Source: Leptoclinus maculatus | Lineage: Eukaryota; Chordata; Actinopteri; Perciformes; Stichaeidae | Direction of reading: 5' to 3' | Assembly: GCA_032191485.1 (NCBI GenBank) | Contig: JAVDOI010000007.1 | Coordinates: forward strand, 7,518,955-7,582,954 | Length of the DNA: 64,000 bases | Shown here: piece by piece, positions 23,640 to 37,699 of the stretch | How positions within the stretch are numbered: the first letter of the stretch is position 1 | Layout: the number at the start of each line of letters is the position of its first letter | The notes under the pieces: model-generated | What the model saw: only the letters and a program-made list of their open reading frames with translations | The model's database searches: none | Told to the model about the DNA's origin: nothing | Translations under genes and position numbers: made by a program

Positions 23640-23840
23640 ACGCTCGCAGTTTTAAACACGTGGTTAACTGTTAACGTAACTACTTAGTTAGATTTAGGAA
23701 AATGTCATGGTTCTGGTTAACACAACTATGTTCGTTACATAACCACGGTTACGTTACGTAAGTGAATTTACGTACGTAAGTTAAAAAAGTCAACCTTCCT
23801 CCGTCGTAATGTTTACGGCCACTAGATGTCGCAGGGTCGA
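23640..23840. repeat. Family C-like interspersed repeat with palindromic TACGTA motifs
   Basis: It contains 'aacgtaactacttagttag', 'tttaggaaaatgtcatggtt' and the self-complementary runs ACGTTACGTAAG and TTACGTACGTAA. It resembles a fish repeat read opposite to the fragment at 58290-58640. The class is unknown. Confidence 0.5.
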
Positions 23841-24109
23841 CCGTCTTCTCTCCAACTCGCCTGTTTCCTATCTGACTTGTTGTCTTCTCTCCATCTACTC
23901 AGACCAGCCTCAATGGCACTTCCTTCTACATTCCCTTCTTTTTTTTTGTTAGATAAATTTCCCTCCAAATAATGTATTGACATAAATATAAGATGTTTTT
24001 GTTCTTAATTTTGTTCCCAGGAGTACTTTCAATTCTGTGCTTGATTCGTGTACATCTTTTCTTATGTTAAAAGTTTGCTTCGGTTTAGGCGCCTTAAACT
24101 ACTTGGTTG

Positions 24110-24365
24110 TACTACTTGAACTACTTGGTTTCTGGGAGGTAGATGAGAAGATAGAGACCCTAAACATGACGCTACAGTCAGGAGCCAGTTAGCTTAGCTT
24201 AGCTTAGCTTAAAGGCTGGGAACAGAAGGAAACACCTCGCCTTACAGTACCTCTAAAGTTGACTCATCAGCTTGGCTCGCTGTTTCCCCCGTTTCTAGTC
24301 TCCATGCTAAGCTAACAGACCACAGGCTGTAGCTGTACAGCTACTGGACACACAAGAGTTGTATT
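24110..24365 (+). repeat. Teleost interspersed repeat family D, left part
   Basis: It has 'gaggtagatgagaagatagagacc', then tandem AGCTT units (GTTAGCTTAGCTTAGCTTAG) and 'ctgtttcccccgtttctagtc'. The opposite end of the same family (inverted 'cttctcatctaactc' motif) is found alone at 52195-52262. The inverted end motifs suggest a DNA-transposon-like repeat. Confidence 0.62.
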
Positions 24366-27300
24366 AATCTGCTAATTTAATTTACATGAATAAGTGTTCC
24401 TAAAACTTGTGTTAACAAAAACAACCATAAAGACATTCCCTGTAGAGGACATTAAACACGTATTTGACATATATGGCTTAAGTGATAACCAAAGTGTTGA
24501 CTCATTTTATGTGGGTTGATTATTTGAGTAAATGTTAAATAAAACATTTTTAGTTCTCCAAAGGGAAACACTTTTGTGAAACACCTCTGTACGTTTCCAT
24601 GAAAGTTGGTCAATACATGAATACATGTATTGATTTTTGACATCAACAGTACCCAGTCGTCAGGTACATTAGCATGTCATCCATCCAAGATATTTAAATC
24701 AGTTAACATATCAACTGACAATATAATAAGTACATCGTACATCCTGCTCAGAACTTTGGGTATTTCCCCAATCAGGACTGAACAAAGATTCCTTCCTTGA
24801 CCTGTTTGTCTTCTTTGTGTAGATACTTTTATTGATGATTGATTGTCATTTCCTACATTATGTTAGTTGAGTATCACAGTGGAATACAACCCACAAGGCA
24901 TTGGGAAACCTCACACCGCTCTAACAAGAAGACTTTAAATTATAGCTTGTTCGGTAACGTTGGTCCTCTTCTGTGCAAAAATATGAATATATGCAAAAGA
25001 GCAATCCTGTTTTCTTTTTCATTTCAGCGAACCTGTAATTTGAATTGAACCCTTGTGTCAGGAGTATAATACCGTATTTATCAATCCTGTGCACACTATA
25101 CTGTCTTTCTACTGAGTGGGAGGGAAAAAGACCTCCATCACCGCCAAATGATGATGAATAGTTCTATTCATAAAACCATGCTTACATAAACATAGTTTGG
25201 GGGTGTTGTTGGGTGAAGTGCATCACCCAAGCTGTGAAAGACCACAATTCATGACTGGTCAGGGTACAAGGTGTGGTCTCTGGGCCTAGCCGTAGCAAAA
25301 ATCACATTTCTATTGATATATGCCAATAGCTTACAGGCTGCTAAATACACAATATCCTATTTTTATTCACATTTCTTATTTAGTGCAGTGCTGCATAATA
25401 ATATTGGCTTGTTTCTCTGAAATTCTTTTTTTAGAAATCTGTTAACTCAGTCGCAGCATCACCTGCTCAGAGTTTACAACAGTGTGTGGGTGTGTGTGTG
25501 TGGTTGTGTATGTGTGTTCATTTTCCTCACAGCAGCAGGTCCAAAGGCCTCGTCCTCCAGCAGTAATCTGATTGTGGCGGAGCGAGGGGGACATAATTGT
25601 CTGCAGCAGGTCACCGCATAGCAAACCAAGTGGGAGTGTGTGTGGTATGTGGCTCTCCTCTCAATGTCAAGAGAAAGCTGACAGTTGGGTCTGATGCAGC
25701 ATTATATTTTCAGCTCTATGGAAATGTGCTCACACTTATTTACAGTTGCCAAGACCACACACACACACACAGACACACACACACTCACACTTCCTGCTGC
25801 CATACACACTTTGGCCCCAGTCCCCTCTCACTCCAGCCAGATGGGCATGAGGGCAGATAGACAGTCAACAAGACAGACCGATAGAGAGCGAGTCAGCCGG
25901 ACATCTAGATGGGGAAAAAAAAAGACAGAGCAGCAATTCTTTTGTCCCAATGAGAGATAGCCTTTGACTTCTGCCCGACTCACCAAATCTTCAGGTCACA
26001 CACACACTCACACAAATGCAGATGCATCCGTGGTGACTCGATCTCTACCATTTCGAGATCATCTGACACCAAAGTCCCTCAGGCCGTGCCCTTTGTCTCA
26101 CCCCTCGTCACTCAAACGGCAGTCAGACAGGAAGAGGCAAAAAAAACTCAAATTCTTTCGGGTAAATGTTTCAAGACAGTAGTTTGTTTCATATAAGAAA
26201 AGAAAAGTGAATACATCATGTATGCATATGGCCAGTGACTCTTTAAAGAACTGTAAATATTTCTTCAAAGTAAAAACTACATATCCCATGTAGGCTGAAT
26301 ACAGCATTACAGTTAACAAATCAAAAGGAAAATCAGTATTATTATCACATAGTGCTGATTCTATACGCCTCTTTCTCTGTGTGTAAATGTTGGATTGCCC
26401 ACTTCTTCTAAAACATTGTACTTTGGATGCTGGCTACTGACGAAGAATAACCGTGCAACACACCCGCCAGGGTTTGATAGTCTCATACATTATACTTGTG
26501 GTCAAATATCGCAAACATAATACAACCCTGACCTAACGCTAACCAAGCAGTTTTAGTTGCCAGCTTACTGTCACTTCACTTGGATGAAGGTTGTTTTCAC
26601 ATTCATCTGCCGAAGTGCAACTGCATTTGATGCGCGTCCAACTCCAATTCTGCATACACAGTGCATCATCTGGGGGCAAAGTAAGGCACAAGGGGCAAAA
26701 GGGCTAAACGCCAACAAATATGGATTGAAGCAGAATATTTTGTTGGATTAAAAACATGCTGTGAATTTTGGAATTGGTTACATTTATCTTTTATTTTCAT
26801 AAATTTTGACTTTTGGACTTCATAAACGTCTGGAGTTATTCAAAATTCTATGCAGTCACCAATGGAATGTAATTCTACTACAATACCAATAATATTAGTG
26901 TAGCCTAATCTTTATGAATGAAGCTTCGCTGCTTCAAACTATCCGCTACAGCCCTGGAATTGGTTCCTATTGATGACTTTCATATTCCGTTTACTATTTG
27001 TGGAATTAATGTTGCTATGGTATATTGTGAAGGGAGGGAATGGGCGGGTTTTTTCGTCCTTGGCCGGTGGACCCACCGCCTCTGCAGTCTACCAATCCTC
27101 TGTCCCAACAACTCCATTTTACTGCATAAGAGCAAATGCACCTATAAACATTAATGCTTCCACTGTAAGAGGCAAAGCTTTCAGTTACAAATCAGCCGGC
27201 ATCAAGGCAAGTTATTAATCAGAACATCCATGAACCTGGATTTACTCATTTCTTTCAAACTTGTAAAATTGTTTTTTAATTCATTCCCAAACTACAAAAC

Positions 27301-28196
27301 AAATTGATAAACGGATGCATAAAGCCATATTTCATGTGAGAGAAACACAGCTGACCGTAGCCAACTGAAATAAAAACAATGCCAACAATGCGTTTACTGC
27401 TTCACTGTTTATTAGAATACAACATTAGCTGCAGACTTTTGGCGAAAACATTAGTCGAACATATTTTGCAATTAGCAGGAGACATTGCGGCTGCGTGACA
27501 GTTCAAACTAACACTCACCTGATACTGAAGGACAGTGCGACACAGTGCATCCTCTCTCACAGATGTTGTCATGAGCGGATTTATTACACGGATATTTCAT
27601 TACATTTTATATTCACGTTCAAGAAAAAAAATGTGACTACACACGGTTCAATTAAATACATTTACTATATAATTTATCAGAGAGAACGGACAAATGTGAC
27701 ATGTTGGACCCTTCGGTGAGTACTGTGTGGCTGCAGCGTCGCAAGCAGAGACGGACCGTGTTGATTCTGTGTTATGAGCTGAGGCGATGGGGGAGTTCAG
27801 GTGAGAGAGCAGAACACAGAGTTACGGATAGACATAGCACGAGCAAAGAAAAGACAAGAATGATGTTCAGAGAGGAACAAATGCATGTAGCGAAGACTTT
27901 TTAAACAACTCGAAGGCGTTCGTGTTTTGTTTTTAATGATACAACAATTCTCAGACTCTGACTGAGCCACGTGCTGATTGGCGTCCTGCGCTCCGAACAC
28001 ACCTCTCTCTCATTCCTATCAGATCCAGACAGATGTTGCTGTAGAAACAAACTAAACATATTGCCACAGCACCATGCAAGCTAACATTAACAACAATAAT
28101 TATCATTTCCTGCACATTGTTGGCTGGGAACAACATAGTGAACTGATTGTTAGCACTGCGTGAATGCCGAAAAACCGAGACAGCTGTGACAGCAGG

Positions 28197-28197
<1 letters not shown>
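24366..28197. other. Intergenic, no gene recognised
   Basis: AT-rich DNA with short CA/TG arrays (25485-25515, 25755-25785) and a family C scrap at 26520-26565. Reading frames are short, repetitive or lack domain features. Nothing else is supported. Confidence 0.4.
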
Positions 28198-28249
<52 letters not shown>

Positions 28250-28250
28250 T
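28198..28250. repeat. (TG)n microsatellite
   Basis: About 25 TG units, imperfect at both edges. Confidence 0.93.
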
Positions 28251-30654
28251 GTGAGTGCGTCTGAATGGTGCAATCAAGACAAATTTGAGAGACACAAAGC
28301 AACTTTCTGATTCATCAATATGTTACTGGCTTCAGTTGTAATTTGTTATTTTATAGAAAAGCAGACTTATTTGGCATATAAAATGTGTGGGCCGAAAAGT
28401 GTGTGTGTGTGTAGGAGGGAGGTTTTTGTAACTTCGGGTTCCGGGGGACGCCCAGGGAGCTAGGTTCACAATATTCACTGGTATTTTGTTGGAGGATGAT
28501 GATCTATGTGTTTTTTTATGTTGTTGTTGTTTTTTGTTGTTGTGTTTTTGTGTCCGGGATTGGTTGTTTGTGTGGTTGGCAGGCATATTTGTGAGTGGCA
28601 TGTCGCATGTAACCTGTGTAAACTGAAAATAAAAAGATTGAAAGAAAGAAAAGCACACTTTAGGAAAAAACGACACTCAGTCTTTAGTCTTTTTTATTAA
28701 AACCAGCAATTCCCCTATCGACAACAAAATCATCAGTAAATATTACCTTGCATGATATACTGCATCTTATACCACCATGCAAAAGAACTCCACTGTCATC
28801 CAAACACTAGTAGCAGTTACGCAACATATCAGGTCCCATTTTCCGATATGATTAATCTTAAGGCGTTTTCTCAGGGTTCTCTTAAATTTGTACACGTGCT
28901 TCACACTTTGTATTGTATTTTGAATGTTTAACTGGCTGTAAGCTGTGCTATAAATTGAAAATAAATACAGTACAGTGTAAAAGTGCTGCAAACCGCACAA
29001 AGACATCTTTTCTTCTTGGAACTTTTCAGGATTGTTAATTTCTGTATTAGACCTGCTGTTTATGGGCGTTTAGCAAACAGCATATACGCAGTGTAAAGAA
29101 AAATAAAAACCACGATACAGAACCAGAAAATATCCCATCAAGAAGATGGCATTTCATCCAGAAGAGCTGAATATATTAAGGTGAGAGGAAGGAGAGGACC
29201 ACACTGGCAGAACAATTGAGCTGATCAACTGTCAAACAAATCTGTGTGTGTGTGTGTATGTGTGTTACATTAACACTGACTCCACATCCTGTCTAGCTAC
29301 GGCGCTTTTGGGAAACACCTCTTGAGTTTGAAAGGGTTCGAAAGATGGACTTAACAAAACATGGCCCGGAGCTGTATTATCTGGACTCATACTGTATTCT
29401 TTCATCACAATGACCATGGCGCTATTTTTTATTTTTTATAGCATGCTAACCTAGCATCTCCGAGCATGCCTGAAGACATTATCCAGTGTTTACACCACTA
29501 TGACAAGCTGAGGAGTAACTTCTAAGTTTAAGACCACGTGTTACATCATTTACTGTATTTTGATTTAAATCTCCTGTATAGTTAGTCAGTACGGTATTTA
29601 AGTTATATTGCATATATCTGCTTATGTCGCTCTCGAACTAGGAAGACCTGAAGCAAGCCTGAATGTGTCGGTACAAGCAGAGCGTTGGCCAATAAATATC
29701 AACCCCAAATTTAATAAAAACACCAATTTGGATTTGTTTTCAACAGTTACCACGGTTACCAGGTTGGTGATATTTGTTAATCGAGGTATAAAGTGCGTCA
29801 CCTTGCTTGAGTGGCCTGAAGTGTTCTGTTCCCGGAACCGTGATAGCCATGCTGTGAAAACAAGGGAAACTAAGTGCGAGATTTGACCGTTTTAGCACTC
29901 TTGCAGTCATTTATAATCCTTGTGATGCCTGTCCTAGATCTTCTTCTTCTAGCTCGTCTAGAAATATATCATTCGACTGCCTTTCTGCCTAAACAGTGTG
30001 TTGGGTTTTTAGGTTTTGTAGTCCGTAGGTAACATTATCAATAACCAGCTGTCAGCCTCTGTAACTGAGGAGCTGGCAGAAACCTCAAATGAAGAGCTGA
30101 CCAGACGTGAGGAATATACAGATGGAGGAGACTGAAACAAGTGGGGGCAGGGTGGAGGTTTAATGTGTGTGAAGATTCCCACCTGTGTTTTGAGAGCTCT
30201 CTGTTCTGTGTTCGTGTCTGCGACTGACCGCGTCACTGACCAGGGTGATCAGTGCAAAGAGAAGCTTGTTCCGCCTCTGTGTTCACTGCTGCTGTTACAC
30301 TACAGTGCTGCGGCAGGTGGGTCCCACAGGAATGCAGTCGTGGTGACAAAGGTGGCTGCAGCAATGACGAAGAGGCACTGGTGGGAGGCAGGGAGAACAC
30401 CAGGATTTTGAACTCAATTTCTTTTTTCCAAATTCATGAATTGGAATGAGAAATTGTTCCACTTCTTTCTTTTTTTTTTGCTGTTTGGCTACATTACAGT
30501 TTCAAGATGTAAAATGAAACGTATATACAGTACATATAGCTGTTTACTGCTGTTTAAATCAGACTAAATTAAGAAGAAAGACGTTGCTTTGTATCTAAAA
30601 TAATGTGTTCTTTACTTCCTGTTTGTTTAGAACCTGACCCACCAGATGCTTAGT
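28251..30654. other. Intergenic, no gene recognised
   Basis: No exon or transposon end is recognised. The block near 28400-28650 (T/G-rich, ending AATAAAAAGATTG) could be a decayed retroelement tail, but no protein motif supports this. Confidence 0.35.
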
Positions 30655-30770
30655 TACACAGAGCCATCTGAGAGGCCGTCATTGGAAGCTGTTTGGAAAA
30701 GGGCAGGCACTTTCAAACAATATGTGGCAGGTGATTGGATGAACCATCTGGGCAACTGTCAGCGATCAAA
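30655..30770 (+). repeat. Interspersed repeat family E, copy 1
   Basis: It shares 'catctgagaggccgtcattg', 'ctgtttggaaaagggcaggc' and 'caggtgattggat' with 42036-42175 in the same orientation. Similarity is high across about 110 bp. Confidence 0.72.
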
Positions 30771-31699
30771 AGAGGAAAAACTTAAATGTATTTTAAGAAC
30801 CAATTTTTTTAGATAGTTTTGACGAAACACTTTGAGAAGACTTCTTCTGGTGGGCTAATTAATATGAGGGTCTACCTTCCTGTGTATTTACTATTGCTAG
30901 AGTTCTGGGCTTTGTTTGTTCTTGTGTGCTGATAGCCTTATGAGAAAAGACACACTTATTCCGTAAAAAATACGCACACATACTGCTTCTGTGGTGAGAC
31001 TAATGAGACATACCGAACACTAAAGTGCATACATAGGCAGCAGATTTTCAACTGACTTTTCGCAAGTGTGATAAAACAAACAGAGAATGAGGAGTACAGC
31101 TACTACCATGGTTCTGGTGGGAAACACTGAATCTAAAAGTAAAAACATTTCACAACATAGAAAGAAAGAAACCAAGAAATTAATAAAAAAACAAAAACAA
31201 GCTTTGTATAGGTCTGTTCAACCATTTCCATGTTCTACTGTAACTCATGACAACTGGGCTATTTAACATAGCCAACGTGACACCTGACTATCTACAGTGG
31301 GCTGAATGTGAGGGCCAGAATGTGGTATTAATTATGTTTATGTATGTAATGGTGGCGTTATTTCTAGCTTCAGATGATTTCCTTTGTGAGTGACTAACAA
31401 TGAACCCACAATTGGCTTCAAAAGCTACTATGTACCACACTGCTTTTCTGTGTGGCAGGTTTGAGCAGTTTCGAGATTGAGTAAGACAGAGTCCAAATGT
31501 CTTTAAGATGTAGACGGGGGTTCTTCATATTGTATGAGGGAAACAAAGGGAGAAATAGATGGGGAGAGAAGGGTGATGACAGCTAATCGCACACATGTGA
31601 GAGAAGAGAGTCGAGATGAACGTTCATCTTTACTACTACTATCAGGTTACTTCAGTCTATTAATGTGACACATGGAAGGGTCACACCAGAGAGACTCCT
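30771..31699. other. Intergenic, nothing recognised
   Basis: AT-rich DNA without recognisable genes or repeats. Confidence 0.4.
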
Positions 31700-32045
31700 G
31701 TGAAGCCAAAAGGTGCCTTAAACTTGCGTTCTTACTAATGGCCATCAGGGGGGGCGACGCCTCTGGTCGCAAAAAGAAGTCTGATTGTATAGAAGTCTAT
31801 GAGAAAATGGCGAATTTATTTATTACCTCAGTAAACATTGTAAACATGAGTTTATGGTTTCAAGTCTTCCTCAATACAGCATGATGTTCATTCAGTAAAT
31901 CAAAATAGACCATAAAGCAACGGCTAAAATCCAAGATGGCGACGGCCAAAATGCCGTTTTCAAAGCTTCGAAACGGCAGTTCACAAACCAATGGGTGACG
32001 TCAGGGAGACTATGTCCACTTCTCATAAACAGTCGATAGTCAAGA
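31700..32045 (+). repeat. Teleost interspersed repeat family B, copy 2
   Basis: It contains 'atggccatcagggggg', 'aagaagtctgattgtataga', 'caagatggcgacggcc' and 'aaaccaatgggtgacgtcag' in that order. I recognise this order as a very common fish repeat. The TGACGTCA core resembles a CRE site but belongs to the repeat. Confidence 0.75.
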
Positions 32046-33673
32046 TCAAGTCCAAATTGGGTCTGAGCCAAAGCAGAGTCCCAATATGATCAAGTCAAAA
32101 CATCCACAAGACAAGTCAGAGGTCAAGGACACAATGTCTTGAGACTGAGACCGAACGTGAGCACAAGGGTCGTGGAGAAAACAGTAGGGAAGGAGGGGGA
32201 AAGAAAAAGAGAGAGAGTAAAACCACAGCAGGAGAGGTTACATGATGAGAGGATGAGAGAGGACGGTGGAGTGTAGAGGAGAAGAGAAGAGGGCTGCAGT
32301 GAGTGGCTCACATATCAGACTAATGTGTTTTGTGGTATCCAGCAGGTGCGTTTCTTGGACAGATGCCAGGTCTGGTCTAACTCTTGGACGCAGAAAGAAA
32401 CCATAGAACTGCTGATGGTCATTGACTGTGTTTACTTCCTAAAAATGCTGAAGGCGCGATCAGCAGGCGAACTAAGTTAATTTATAAAGCACCTTTTCAC
32501 GAACACCAGTCCCAAAGTGCTTCACAGTCATGGAAATAAACTCAAATAATAACACCAGATAAAATATACAAGGGGAAAGCAGACACAAGACACATGTTCA
32601 AACACAAACTGCCACGTGCTATCAATGCTTGTCTGAACTTGCCTTAGATTGTGTTAAGAGCCCAGCATTTTTGGACACTTTGTCAATGCTGTAAGGACAA
32701 TTTGCCTCGTCTGTTTCCGGCTGGCTACCTGAGGCTGGTGCTGCGTACACAGTGAAATCATGACGGGGAAAAGAAAGTCATTTTTTCTCAATGAAAAACG
32801 AACGCACACGGGAAAGGTTGGAGCTGCCCATGTCAAGTGGATCGATAATGCCTGGTCACGGAACGCAAGGATGCAAGGACCTTACAGACTGAAGTTCGTT
32901 TATGTTTCTTAAAACATGATTGAGTCAGCGTCCTAATGTGAGCATCACAACGTGTGAATTGCTTAACAATCAAACCAAGATTATGCAGACTAGACTAAGA
33001 AGAGGAGGCACCAATGTTCTGCCTGATCGCTGATTGTGTCAGTATGACATACTAGGTCGATATCTGAAAACGTGAATCTCCATCACATCTCTTTAAGTTG
33101 TGTCATTCAGGGACACGTCATATTGTTTCTTTCCCTTTAAAAACATCCATGTCCCTTAATAGTGGTAATAGTAGCTTTATAGTTAGGCAACTATAGATCC
33201 AGTGCTTCCACAGTGTAAGTCTTGTATATTTTATCCTATTTATTGTCTCCATAGACAATGTAAGGTGGCTAGAGAGTGGAGCTCTTTCAAAGCTTGTCAT
33301 AAATTATCAAGTTTTTGAGTTTACATGTCTGTAAACTTAAGAAGAGAAGTCAATTTGATCTCCCCAAAGAGCATTTAGGTAAGAAATATCCAATCACAGA
33401 GCCTAGACTCCTGCTGAGTGTGCCACTGATGCAGCGGTCACGTCACATGGGACGGATGGTAGCGATGACGACAGATTCCCATGTTCATGACTTGCGAGCG
33501 TTCCCGCAATTAAGACAGTGGTAAGATTTCAGAACAGAGGCGTTCGCTGCTGTTTTGATCTAAGACCCAATGAGGCAGATTGAACGCAGACAGGTGAGAA
33601 ATAAGGAGGCAAACACTCGCCAGCTGGCAACGCTCTCGCTCGTGCACAGATCGGTGGTGGGAGGGCAGGCTGA

Positions 33674-33678
<5 letters not shown>
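32046..33678. other. Intergenic with one 3'-tail-like repeat scrap
   Basis: Around 32475-32540 is 'ttaatttataaagcaccttt' followed by 'cccaaagtgcttcacag', a phrase common at the ends of fish retroelements and also seen near 60940-60985. Nothing else is recognised. Confidence 0.4.

Positions 33679-33714
<36 letters not shown>
33679..33714. repeat. (TG)n microsatellite
   Basis: About 18 TG units. A purine-rich stretch of about 150 bp follows downstream. Confidence 0.93.
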
Positions 33715-33717
<3 letters not shown>

Positions 33718-36218
33718 CGCATCTGTGTGCAAGTCAGGGGAAAGACAAATGAGCAGAGTCGAGACAAAGGGATTGAGATAGAGGTAACCAGACAAAGAAA
33801 AGAGGTAGAGGCGAGAGGAGAGGAAGAAGGTGGGAAGAGAGAGAAAAGACATGGAGGTGAGAATTTTCACAGGACAGGAACAGAGTGAGAGGAGACAGGA
33901 AGAGACGCCATATGGCATCGCTTCAGGAGACGAGGACTGAGATGATTGATCGAGGAAGAGGTGCCTTTGTGCGCATTCTGTCCACTGGGTGACCATTACA
34001 ACACAGTGTCCACTCAGGACTGGATGGATCGTTTAATACCCTGAATAAATGAGAGAAAAACACTGAGTATAAAAGACATTTTCTGAAGAGGATTGCTTAT
34101 TATCCCATTCAACCCACTCTGTTGTTACATTATTTCGTCCCTCTTGTGCCTCAATGTCTCATGCACGCTCCATGTCTCCCGCTCATCATATTTTCATACA
34201 ATTGCTCATCTCCTCTCTCATCTGAGACACAACACGATGAACATTTAACAAGGGAAGCTTTAGTGAACAAGTCTAAACCAAATTTACAGTACGGAAACTA
34301 AAGCAACATAGTAAACCAAACCCAACAAGTGGATGCAAAAGAGGGCCAGCATGGCAGAGAGCGAGAGAGGCCCAGGTGTTCCCACTTGGTCCTAACGATC
34401 CCCTGCCACCAGGTTCCTGGAAAGCATGGCAAAGACAGATTGGGAAGGGAAGAACAGCGGTCTTCCTCCTTGCCCATCATTTTCTCCTTTCTACATACAA
34501 AATGACGTGTGCCAATGCCATGGCCAGTAAGCTCTATGATCAGTTCAGCAATTATTGAAGAGAAGAGTGTCGTCGACCTGTTCTGCAATTTCAGACACAA
34601 ACACAGGGGAGTCTGTTGACAGCCTTCTTAATACACTAAATGATAAGTTGTGTTTGTCGCCAGAAATCAACCTGTCTTCACCTTATTGTAGTGAGTATCA
34701 CACAGATATTCATTTGGCTGTTGTCTGATTGAATATATTATTTTATTTTCTGTGCAGACCAACATATTTTTAGGAACACTCTTCAACATGATCGTGATTT
34801 ACTGAGACGTGGAAAATGATATTATAACCATGTGGATGGTATATTGTCAGACTAATCCTGTCAGTGTGTCCCTCCATGAGAGAGGGTAGGTCCAGTCACA
34901 ATATTCCAATAAATAGGCCTAGTTATGATCCAGACACTGAAGAAAGTAATTCACGTACTGTCCAGAGGATACAATTAGTCCTGTGTAGTGGTCTAAACCT
35001 TTTACACCACATGGACACATGAGGAGCCTTTTTATTGGACAGTGGAGAGATAAGAAACTGTTATTGTCTGTGGTTGGTCATAAATACAGGAGAAGTACTT
35101 TCTATCAGATTTCTCTATTAGAAAGCGAGATCACGTCTACACCACAGCTAAATTGGAAGACGTTAGTAAAATAATCTGTGACAAGCCACATTGAATGAAA
35201 TAGCGTGCCCAAGTAGCCTACCCAAAGAAATCATAGTTGTACATTTTAGATTGACATTAGCTTCATATTTTCTTTGGTCAGTTTTGGTACCAGGATCAAG
35301 TCTTATTTGCTCTCAGGTTAGAGAAAGCATTTAGATGTTAAACCAAAGTAGGAAATGGAGTCAGTATATGAAGAGTTGAACCACTTTAATCTTTTGACAA
35401 AAAGATGCCACAAGATGAAGGCAAAACTCTACATTAGTGTTTGACACCTACAAACGCAGATTAGAAGGTCGTATGAACTTGCCTGATAATTGAATCACAG
35501 ATTTGAGGTCTGGAACCAGGGTATATGTAACCGTGGCCTTTTTGTTCTGTCTCATGCATACTGTATGTAAACTACAGCAGGCTGATAAAGGAAGTCAGCA
35601 TTAGCTTGTTAATTAATCATTTTTTAAAGTCAGTTTTAAAGCGCAAAAACCCAAACATTCAACAATCTTTGTTTCATATCAATGTGAATTAAGTGTCTTT
35701 GCGTTTCGGACAGTTAAAGTAACATAACTGTATGTTTCCTGTGAACACAAAAGGGAAGTTTGTAGCATAGGGTCACCAACCAAGCAGGAGGAGTTTAGAG
35801 TGAGAACGTGTTGGTTGATTTGTAAGTGCGTTACACATGTTGGCTGTGTTCCCATTCACATTCCCTGCAACGGTGGAACAACAATGTCCTTGTCTTATAC
35901 ACCTCTTTGTCAGTTGTAACTGACCGAGAACATTCAGGTGGGTCTTCCAGCTCCGGCGGGGGGCAGGTCACCCAAAGAGGGCAAATGGGCCGGAGCTCGG
36001 GCAACCCGTTTGCAAGTCCTTGTCAGTGTATTAAAAAATACAAACTCTGTTTGACACCGCTTTCTAAAAATTTTAGAAATGTGCGAATCCCAAGGAAATA
36101 GTGAACTTGACACTAGAGGAGGACAACTGTGTCAACACGTGATGCATTGACAGACAACATCCTGCTGTCTGAGCCACTAAGATCAGCTTCATTCGAAATG
36201 ACTGGAGCTCCCTGGCTC
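33715..36218. other. Intergenic, decayed repeat scraps
   Basis: Near 35600-35640 is 'attaatcattttttaaagtc', a phrase of a common fish repeat. Segments at 35760-35820 resemble 58565-58630 ('gcatagggt...gtgagaacgtgtt'). No gene is seen. Confidence 0.4.
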
Positions 36219-36247
36219 TGTGTGTGTGTGTGTGTGTGTGTGTGTTT

Positions 36248-36295
<48 letters not shown>

Positions 36296-36296
36296 C
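36219..36296. repeat. (TG)n microsatellite
   Basis: About 78 bp of TG with TTTG and TCTG interruptions. It is complementary to the CA array at 36463-36527. Confidence 0.95.
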
Positions 36297-36458
36297 CAGT
36301 TGGTATTTTGAAATTTCCTCCCATAACTGCTGATCCATGAATAGCCCAGCTAGCTGCTTCACCACATGTCCTGTCATTGAGTGCCTAATTGGCAAAAAAC
36401 ATACACACTGTTGCTGTACACACACAGAGAGATGAATAAGTATGCCAGCACACGTGCA

Positions 36459-36462
<4 letters not shown>

Positions 36463-36527
<65 letters not shown>
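36463..36527. repeat. (CA)n microsatellite
   Basis: About 32 uninterrupted CA units. Together with the preceding TG array it makes a long inverted repeat with a 166-bp spacer. Confidence 0.95.
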
Positions 36528-36529
<2 letters not shown>

Positions 36530-36889
36530 TGCAAATACAGTTTTTGTTGCACCGCCACGCACACAAAGGGAAACGAACAAACACACACATACACACACAT
36601 CCAGCAAGGGGAGAAGAAAACACAATTAGAGGAGAAAAATGTCAGGTCTACTTCACAGTGTGCAGACTTCTCAAGTGGCCCCAAAACCCTCGCTGTGCTG
36701 GGAATGGGAATTAACAGGGCCGGTAAATAAGGAATGTGTTCCTGGGAGAGTTGCCCTCCGGTCACCGTGCACCCAAATGAAGATGCTTTTAATCTGAAAT
36801 ACTCTCAACACTTATGGATAACTACACCTCTACTGTCAGGAGTGAAGGATAAGGTGTGGCAGTTCTATTTGAAGCAACCCATTTGATCG

Positions 36890-37560
36890 TTTTGCCATCA
36901 AGGTCTTTTATATATCGAATGGAAGTGCAGCGACAGATGAATTATGGGCCTGTGTGTTTTTCTTTTTTTCCCCAAGTAGCATCTTGATTTGTTATTTTCC
37001 GAAATGACTGTGTTTTATCTCTTCCAATTAGTGTGATAAATTGTAGCAGCAGAAAGAAAACGTGTGTAAACAAATGCGCCAGCCAAATGATTATGTTGCT
37101 TGTTTCTAACTCTGGACTGCCTGTAATTTATCTTACGTGATTTCTGAGTTGTTGTAATACACAGTTAAACCTGTTTTACTTCATTAAACCGATTAAGATA
37201 ACACAGTGATAATGAGGCTCACCAGGTTGATACTGGAGTTAGACCCCCTCCTCCAAATCAACAGCACAAAAAAAGAAAAAGAAAAAACCTGCACACTGAG
37301 GAAGTCATTGTGTCTCGACAACACCCATTTTACGCTGAGCTAGTTCCTTTCCCTTTCTCTCTCTGTGACTGACTATCATAGCCAATTTTACAGTAAATTA
37401 CTCCCTAAACAAGCTCGATAGAGACAAGCCCAGCAGTCTGGCACCCGGCGCTCGTGTGTAAACATGATTATATCGAGGAAGTGGCTTCACAATTTTCGAG
37501 CACACGGTGACAGCCAATTAGGGCCTGCGTTAGCGCAGGCTAATTCTTCAAATGCAGTAT
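36890..37560. promoter_or_regulatory. Candidate enhancer block 1 of the gene-desert cluster
   Basis: Mostly repeat-free DNA with homeodomain-type sites (CCAATTAGTG, TGTAATTTATC, GCCAATTAGGGC) and a GCGTTAGCGCAGGC motif near 37530. Composition and motif texture resemble vertebrate conserved non-coding elements. No coding frame is supported. This is inference pending alignment. Confidence 0.33.
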
Positions 37561-37699
37561 GGTGAGGAGCCGGCGAACTGGGATGGAGGGAGGGCAGAGG
37601 AGGGGGAGGAAGAAGAAGAGGAAGGGATTGATAGGAAGAGAGAGGGGCAATTAAAAGGGAAAACAGGAGAAACACAACAGATTGCCTTCTAATTACTGT

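Noticed and set aside
31970..32010. A TGACGTCA-like site as a CRE regulatory element
   Set aside because: It falls inside a high-copy interspersed repeat, so there is no specific regulatory evidence.
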